Source of the DNA: Thermoprotei archaeon | GTDB taxonomy: Archaea; Thermoproteota; Thermoprotei; Thermofilales; B20-G17 | NCBI GenBank assembly: GCA_003650675.1 | Contig: QMRH01000017.1 | Span: 1-36,581 of the forward strand | DNA length: 36,581 nucleotides | Reading direction: 5' to 3' | Shown here: piece by piece, positions 31,764 through 36,581 of the stretch | Position numbering within the stretch: the first letter of the stretch is position 1 | Layout of the letters: each line of letters opens with the position of its first letter | Program-made: the position numbers and the translations under genes | The notes under the pieces: generated by a model | What the model saw: only the letters and a program-made list of their open reading frames with translations | Databases searched by the model: none | What the model was told of the DNA's origin: nothing

Positions 31764-32108
31764 GTGGTCAAAATGTATAGATGGTATAGAAGACGTGGAA
31801 GGGGATTTTGGTGGTATCCTCCACCACCTATTCCTCCACCTCAACAATCCCAACAGCCTCCCTCAAATGTACAACAGCAACCTCCACCCCAACAATATAC
31901 ACCACCATATCCCTACCCTTACCCCTACGTAATGCCTCCTATGCCTCCCTATCCTCCAACTCCCGAAGATGAACTAGCTTTCCTGGAGGATTATAGAGAA
32001 TCCTTGAAAGAGGAGCTTGAAGACTTAAAACGAGAGCTTGAGGGAGTTGAAGAACGAATAAGGGAGCTTAAACAACTGTTAAGAGAACGCGGTGGAACAG
32101 AGGAATAG
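31764..32108 (+). CDS. proline-rich protein with charged coiled-coil tail (DUF5320-like)
   Basis: The 114-residue protein starts with GTG at 31764; an ATG three codons on is equally likely. The first 20 residues are aromatic and basic (MYRWYRRRGRGFWWY). Residues 19-66 are a Pro/Gln/Tyr run (PPPPIPPPQQ, YPYPYPYV). The last 45 form a charged helix of the pattern ESLKEELEDLKRELEGVEER, typical of DUF5320-like small proteins. Function is unknown. It is divergent from the palindrome-controlled pair, with 119 bases between the start codons, and lies 99 bases upstream of the DUF134 gene. Confidence 0.65.
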   Translation: MVKMYRWYRRRGRGFWWYPPPPIPPPQQSQQPPSNVQQQPPPQQYTPPYPYPYPYVMPPMPPYPPTPEDELAFLEDYRESLKEELEDLKRELEGVEERIRELKQLLRERGGTEE

Positions 32109-32207
32109 TAAACATTTTTATTTTATGATGTTAACATTATTTTCTTGCATCGTCTTAAAAATTAACTATTTTATTATAACTAATGTACTTTAATAGTGAG
32201 GAGTTAT

Positions 32208-32543
32208 ATGAATAATCCCCCTTGGAGATGGCGTTGGGGTCAAAGAGGTAGAGGAAGACCACCTAAAGATAGGATAATAGGATTTAAGAGTGGTAGATTT
32301 AGTTTTGTACCTTTCGATGTGCATGGATTACCAATCCCCGGGGAACCAATATATCTTAATCCAGACGAACTTGAGGCATTAAGGCTAGTTTATTTTGAGG
32401 GGCTTACACAAGAGGAGGCGGCACAACGTATGGGGGTTTCCAGAGGAACCCTATGGAGGGCTCTTGATAGTGGTAGAAGGAAGCTTGTGCAAGCCATAGT
32501 GGAAAAAAGACCCCTTGTTTTTACTACTACAGAGAGAATTTAA
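32208..32543 (+). CDS. DUF134-family helix-turn-helix protein
   Basis: The 111-residue protein is read from the ATG at 32208. A GTG at 32196 is in frame, but GTGAGGAGT there is the ribosome-binding site. The body matches DUF134: RGRPPKDRIIGF, a central PIYLNPDELEALRLVYFEGL, then the HTH TQEEAAQRMGVSRGTLWRALDSGRRKL. The family is small, probably a DNA-binding regulator, and often next to NifB/NifX-type cofactor proteins; none is visible here. The N-terminal WRWRWGQR run echoes the neighbouring Trp-rich proteins. It could be the protein that binds the palindrome 530 bases upstream. Confidence 0.8.
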   Translation: MNNPPWRWRWGQRGRGRPPKDRIIGFKSGRFSFVPFDVHGLPIPGEPIYLNPDELEALRLVYFEGLTQEEAAQRMGVSRGTLWRALDSGRRKLVQAIVEKRPLVFTTTERI

Positions 32544-32549
32544 GTAAGC

Positions 32550-34613
32550 TTATTTTCGTCTAAACATCATTATTTTAACGTCCTTACCTTTCAGTAAACA
32601 GTATTTTTCGGAAAGTTCCTTTGCAGTTAGCTTGTAGGTCTTTCCTTCAGTTAAATCTTCGAGAAGCAGTTCCTCCTTATCCTCAAGGTTTAGAGCATGG
32701 ACATTGATCTCGATCTTCGTACTCAAAGTTTTGTTTACTGTATTTGCAATGAATAGCAGGTATTTGTCTTCATCCATATGGATGGATGACAGGACTCCTG
32801 GAACTTGACTTCTACAGTAAATCGGTATATCTAAGAGCTCCATGATTTTTTCTAGTAACCCTACAGTTGGTTTAACTCCTAGAACTATTACTTTACCAGC
32901 GCCATGTGTCACCATGTAGCCTGCTACAGTTCTTTTTCTGCTAACAAGTTGTGAATACACTTTTTCCTCGTCGATTTTAGGTTCGTAGATCCTCTCGATT
33001 ACAAGAGGTTCCCCTTTGACTTCATGGGGGTCGTAAATAAGCACTTTGTCGGTTGAAAAAGATATGCTATTTTTCTTTATTCCTAAAAGATAGGTTCCGC
33101 CACCCATAGAGGCTATAGGTTCAACATGAAACGATTTGGCTTCCTCAAGGGGTTCTCCCGAATCATCTAATGCAGGAAACTCTCCGAAGACCAGTAGTAT
33201 AGAACCTTCTTCGACGGCTTTAAGGATATTTCTTAAGTAATGTTTTTTAATGTAGTTGGAGCCTATGTAGAGGAGAAGCCTCCCCCTAATGTTATCTACC
33301 AGCGGCTCATACACATTAAAATCTAAGTAATTTCTGTGAAGTTCAGAGAAAAATTCTTTGGCCCATTTGCTACGAATCCCCCATATATGATCTCGGGTCA
33401 CCACTATGCTTAAATCAGACAATATTTTGTTATCACTTGGCGAGATCTTTGAGTAAACCTCCACTATCTTTTTGAAGGTTGGATAAAGGTCTTTTCTCAC
33501 TCTCCCCCACTCGTTTATCGGCGAGAAGTACCAGTTGTCGCGGTTAACCAGCATATACCAGTTCCATCCTACAAGTCCGAACATAAGCCCTAGAAAAGCC
33601 ATATACCGATAATGTTGTGGCTCCAGCACTCCTGCACCATAATGCCAGTCGTGCCATATACCGCATTCGAACTCGGCTGACCAGGCAATATCCACAGTTG
33701 CCTTAAGATACTTTAGCATGAGGCTGAAGGATACAAGCTCCTCCTCCGGTATCATGTTCTTTAGATAAACATCTATTCCGATGAGGTCTGCCACACGCCT
33801 AAACTCTATGAAATTTTGGGGATGTCCCCAAGGATAAGTATTCAGGTATATAGGGACATGTACACCCCTATCCCTATACATTTTAATGAATAAGGATGCT
33901 AGTTCCGTACAATACCACTCCTTAAATTCACAGAAGTCAAGGTACCTCTTCAAATAAGGGTTTATAGGTGGTTCAGGACGGGTCTGCCATGCCTTAACTT
34001 CTGAGAAATCAGTGTACTTTGTACCCCAAGCCTCATTAAGTTCCTCTATCCGAGAGTATTTTTTTCTAAGCCACTTCTGAAATAAGCCGTCTCCGCCATA
34101 AAGTCCAAGCTGATCCCCGTACAAATGTTCCCATGTATCTAACTCATTATCTGCTTGAAGGAGGACTATGCTTCCTTTAGGATATTGATGTCGAACTACT
34201 GTCTCTGCCACAGCCGTTATCCATCGTTCGGCATATTCCAGGAATTTAGGATGCATTCTATGGTACTTTGCCGCATACTCTGGAACTCCTGCCCAAGGCA
34301 TCTCCGAGTATATGTAAGGTCCGGGTCTAATAAGGACAAGAAGGCCCTTTTTCTTACAGAGCGATAAAAAGCCATCTAAGTCTCTTTGGGGGCTGGTTTC
34401 TCCGGTAAAATCATATTTTCCAGGCTCTAGTTCATGATAATTCCAGGGAACATACGTTGACACGATTTTTAACCCTAATTCTTTTACCCTGTCGAGCACG
34501 ATACACCAACTTTCCTTCGGTATCCTCCAGTAGTGGACCTCACCGCTAATAAGGTTGTATTCCTTGTCTTCGACAACAAGTTTACCTTTTTCAAGTCTAA
34601 TACCATTAAACAT
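32550..34613 (-). CDS. glycoside hydrolase, GH35-type beta-galactosidase
   Basis: The 687-residue protein has the barrel start typical of GH35: SGEVHYWRIPKESW, STYVPWNYHELEPGKYDFTG and LIRPGPYIYSEMPWAGVPEY. The acid/base is the Glu in ADNELDTW (E157). A nucleophile candidate lies in IAWSAEFECGIW (E314 or E316). The C-terminal part is beta-rich. There is no signal peptide, so it is cytoplasmic and would act on short beta-galactosides or similar oligosaccharides. The substrate is not fixed by sequence. The gene faces the DUF134 gene with a gap of six bases and is divergent from the secreted peptidase. Confidence 0.85.
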   Translation of the reverse strand: MFNGIRLEKGKLVVEDKEYNLISGEVHYWRIPKESWCIVLDRVKELGLKIVSTYVPWNYHELEPGKYDFTGETSPQRDLDGFLSLCKKKGLLVLIRPGPYIYSEMPWAGVPEYAAKYHRMHPKFLEYAERWITAVAETVVRHQYPKGSIVLLQADNELDTWEHLYGDQLGLYGGDGLFQKWLRKKYSRIEELNEAWGTKYTDFSEVKAWQTRPEPPINPYLKRYLDFCEFKEWYCTELASLFIKMYRDRGVHVPIYLNTYPWGHPQNFIEFRRVADLIGIDVYLKNMIPEEELVSFSLMLKYLKATVDIAWSAEFECGIWHDWHYGAGVLEPQHYRYMAFLGLMFGLVGWNWYMLVNRDNWYFSPINEWGRVRKDLYPTFKKIVEVYSKISPSDNKILSDLSIVVTRDHIWGIRSKWAKEFFSELHRNYLDFNVYEPLVDNIRGRLLLYIGSNYIKKHYLRNILKAVEEGSILLVFGEFPALDDSGEPLEEAKSFHVEPIASMGGGTYLLGIKKNSISFSTDKVLIYDPHEVKGEPLVIERIYEPKIDEEKVYSQLVSRKRTVAGYMVTHGAGKVIVLGVKPTVGLLEKIMELLDIPIYCRSQVPGVLSSIHMDEDKYLLFIANTVNKTLSTKIEINVHALNLEDKEELLLEDLTEGKTYKLTAKELSEKYCLLKGKDVKIMMFRRK

Positions 34614-34699
34614 TTTCTCTTCATTAAATTCAGATGTTAAAGCCTTTTAAACAGATATGCATACTATCATGTGGATAACACCTGTGAAGGGCCTTGTAG

Positions 34700-36581
34700 A
34701 TGAACGGTGAAATCATGTACAAGAAATCTATATTCATGGTGGCCCTTGTGTTCACGGCCTTACTAGCTTTTCCTAAACCACCTTTAATATATTCGTCTCC
34801 TCAATACAAGTACACGCAATTCAATGTTCTGGTAGTGATCCTGCTAGATGTCACGCATGATGGAAGATACACAAGTCTTGTCGATAAAAATCTTACTAAA
34901 ATATTTCTAGAGTTGGAGAAGGCACGATTATTCTACTGGAGGAACTCCCATCTTCGCTTCAACATAAACTTCACCTATATTGTAACACGTATGCGTTGCA
35001 CGTTTGACGGCTGGTGGCTCGGCCCCGACAAAGTCCGCCGTGTAATAAACAATCTTCTTAAGGAATATGGTCTTTCCTGGGATGAATTCGATGGTGTCGT
35101 GGCCCTATGGGCTGCACCGGGATATAATGAAAAAGAAGATCCTGTAGGCAGTGTTTACGGTCCGGGAGGAGCGGTATACAAGTATTCAAGCTACCAGCTT
35201 GATGGAGCAATAGCCTGGCTTTTTGTCCACGAGTTCCACCATCAGGTCGATGAGGATTTCAGGAGGAGTGGTTTTACGGAGTATCCTCATGCCGATCTAC
35301 CGGCCCAGCTTCCAGGAAACTTTGGCGAACACTTCGACTTCAATGCCTATATACTGAGAACGTGGAATGAAAGCCTATGGCTAAAGCTGAAGGCACCGGG
35401 TTTAGGTATGCCTCGGGTGGTAGAAACGTTGGATGCTGATGGAGACGGTGTACCAGATTACGATCCAAATGTACCCCTAGATGAAATAAGACTAGGAAGC
35501 TACCTTAATTCATCCGACACGGATCGGGACGGATTAAACGACAAGGAAGAAGCAATGGCTGGCATATTCTTTCCATCTGACCCTCTTTCACCCGATACAG
35601 ACGGCGACGGTGTTCTAGACGGCATCGATCCATATCCCCTGTATCCCGTTAATCCCATTGTGCCGAAAAACCAGTACAACGTGATAGTGGAAAACTACAT
35701 TAACTACCCTAAAAACGTGGAGATAAACTATGTCCTTAGTGCTCTCTGGAACGAGAGTGGAGTATTCTTCAATCTACTCCTCGATCCCACTAAGGTCTCT
35801 AGAATACACCTATTCCTTGACCTAGACAACAACGGATGGTTCCATGGTAAAGGAAACTACGAGCTAATACTAGATCCACTAAAGGACAATCCTCTCACTA
35901 AAGCTCATTTACTTGACTGCGTAAAAGCGGAAAAAGATCCAAATGAGCCATGTAGATGGGATGACGATCCAGCCCACGGTGGAAGAATAATAAGGGAATC
36001 AGATTTTAAAGTCTATGTATCCAATGAATTTAAGGAAGGTAAAGTATATAGAAGGATAATCCTGGGGGTACCCTCTAACAGTGAAACAGGTTTTACTCCG
36101 AAAATGGGTACACGTATCGGCCTACGAATCGAAATTATACCTAAGGGAGGGATCCCTTGGGCTTCTGTCTTTGAAAGATATAACCAGGTCTATCTTGAGT
36201 TTACGGCAAGCAGGCCTCTTCCAGCGGAGATGTCTGAAGCTCCAAAGAAGGTTCCGCCGCCAAAGTATCCTGATAAGTCAATTTATATCAAAAGTATTGT
36301 ATCACGTGTAAAAAAAGACGGTACAGTAGAGTGGTCGTTAATGGCAACAAACTACTATCCATCAACAGTATCGAACATTGTTCTCAAATACGAGAACGGT
36401 ACAGTGTTGGCTGAAATTCCATCTCTATTTCCCGGAGAAACAGGTATCCTACCGCTTCAGCTTAACCTAAAGAAATCTAAGACGACTTTACTTCCGGAAA
36501 GAATTATCGTTGAATACTATATAAATAATGTAAAGTATTCATTAACCCAGAAATTGAATACCATTATAGTTGATATAAGGG
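34700..36581 (+). CDS. secreted HExxH zinc metallopeptidase with Ca-binding repeats, 5' part, cut by window edge
   Basis: The frame is open from the ATG at 34700 (GAAGGG upstream; a second ATG at 34715) to the window end, 627 codons with no stop. A signal peptide begins MNGEIMYKKSIFMVALVF. Residues 177-181 are HEFHH, the zinc-binding HExxH motif, followed within 25 residues by an E-H pair (GNFGEHFDFN) that could give a third ligand. Three calcium-binding D-x-D-x-D-G repeats start near residues 245 (DADGDGVPD), 273 (DTDRDGLND) and 299 (DTDGDGVLD), as in thrombospondin type 3-like spacers. The rest is beta-rich. It is likely a surface or secreted peptidase; the C-terminus, including any membrane anchor, is not visible. 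Confidence 0.75.
   Translation, partial: MNGEIMYKKSIFMVALVFTALLAFPKPPLIYSSPQYKYTQFNVLVVILLDVTHDGRYTSLVDKNLTKIFLELEKARLFYWRNSHLRFNINFTYIVTRMRCTFDGWWLGPDKVRRVINNLLKEYGLSWDEFDGVVALWAAPGYNEKEDPVGSVYGPGGAVYKYSSYQLDGAIAWLFVHEFHHQVDEDFRRSGFTEYPHADLPAQLPGNFGEHFDFNAYILRTWNESLWLKLKAPGLGMPRVVETLDADGDGVPDYDPNVPLDEIRLGSYLNSSDTDRDGLNDKEEAMAGIFFPSDPLSPDTDGDGVLDGIDPYPLYPVNPIVPKNQYNVIVENYINYPKNVEINYVLSALWNESGVFFNLLLDPTKVSRIHLFLDLDNNGWFHGKGNYELILDPLKDNPLTKAHLLDCVKAEKDPNEPCRWDDDPAHGGRIIRESDFKVYVSNEFKEGKVYRRIILGVPSNSETGFTPKMGTRIGLRIEIIPKGGIPWASVFERYNQVYLEFTASRPLPAEMSEAPKKVPPPKYPDKSIYIKSIVSRVKKDGTVEWSLMATNYYPSTVSNIVLKYENGTVLAEIPSLFPGETGILPLQLNLKKSKTTLLPERIIVEYYINNVKYSLTQKLNTIIVDIR

Noticed and set aside
31744-31932. 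62-residue frame starting MQMNLYMW
   Set aside because: Shadow of the Pro-rich frame at 31764; it has no ribosome-binding site and stops inside that gene.
1-36581. CRISPR array or integrase/attachment sites
   Set aside because: No regularly spaced direct repeats and no integrase gene are visible; neither tRNA shows a duplicated 3' end in the window.

Overview
The window comes from a thermophilic archaeon, most likely of the Thermoproteota/TACK group; I cannot place it more precisely. The signs are a class I lysyl-tRNA synthetase, a TIP49/RuvB-like AAA+ ATPase, a split glycine decarboxylase, 6-phospho-3-hexuloisomerase, an indolepyruvate ferredoxin oxidoreductase, a tRNA-Tyr gene with an intron at the canonical archaeal position, TATA boxes about 25 bases before likely transcription starts, and frequent TTG/GTG starts. 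Genes are dense, with many short overlaps, and base composition is moderately AT-rich.

Layout. 1-760: 5' part of a TnpB-type transposon nuclease gene, overlapped by a small AbrB-fold gene. 760-3900: non-coding stretch, AdoMet decarboxylase (or arginine decarboxylase), a MoaB-type molybdopterin protein, tRNA-Gln, an Mrr-like nuclease and hexuloisomerase. 3900-8600: a methyltransferase, a 500-residue coiled-coil protein, a small membrane protein, lysyl-tRNA synthetase and, upstream of it, a strongly structured candidate non-coding RNA on the minus strand. 8600-15400: a membrane-anchored surface protein, a winged-helix protein, iorA-iorB, intron-containing tRNA-Tyr, a small membrane protein and a flippase-like protein. 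15400-21030: gcvPA-gcvPB, a biotin carboxylase and gcvT. 21100-25800: rhomboid protease; an operon of a degenerate metallo-beta-lactamase-fold protein, a site-2 protease and a small membrane protein; and the TIP49 ATPase. 25850-31080: moaA-moaC, a phosphoribosyltransferase, an m5C RNA methyltransferase, an RNA-processing beta-lactamase-fold nuclease, a candidate C/D box sRNA and a corrinoid protein. 31160-32540: a cluster of odd low-complexity small proteins (W/Y/P/G-rich) with a DUF134 regulator and a perfect 26-bp palindrome. 32550-end: a GH35-like glycosidase and a secreted HExxH metallopeptidase cut by the window edge.

How the genes fit together. Glycine is oxidised by GcvPA/PB with GcvT (no gcvH here). 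Aryl-pyruvates are oxidised to acyl-CoA by IorAB. MoaA, MoaC and MoaB act in molybdenum or tungsten cofactor synthesis. HxlB supplies the ribulose monophosphate route to or from pentoses. The glycosidase and secreted peptidase suggest some use of external polymers. The parts I find least explained are the minus-strand structured RNA at 8215-8397, the AbrB-TnpB pair, the palindrome-controlled aromatic-rich cluster, and the degenerate beta-lactamase/site-2 protease operon.
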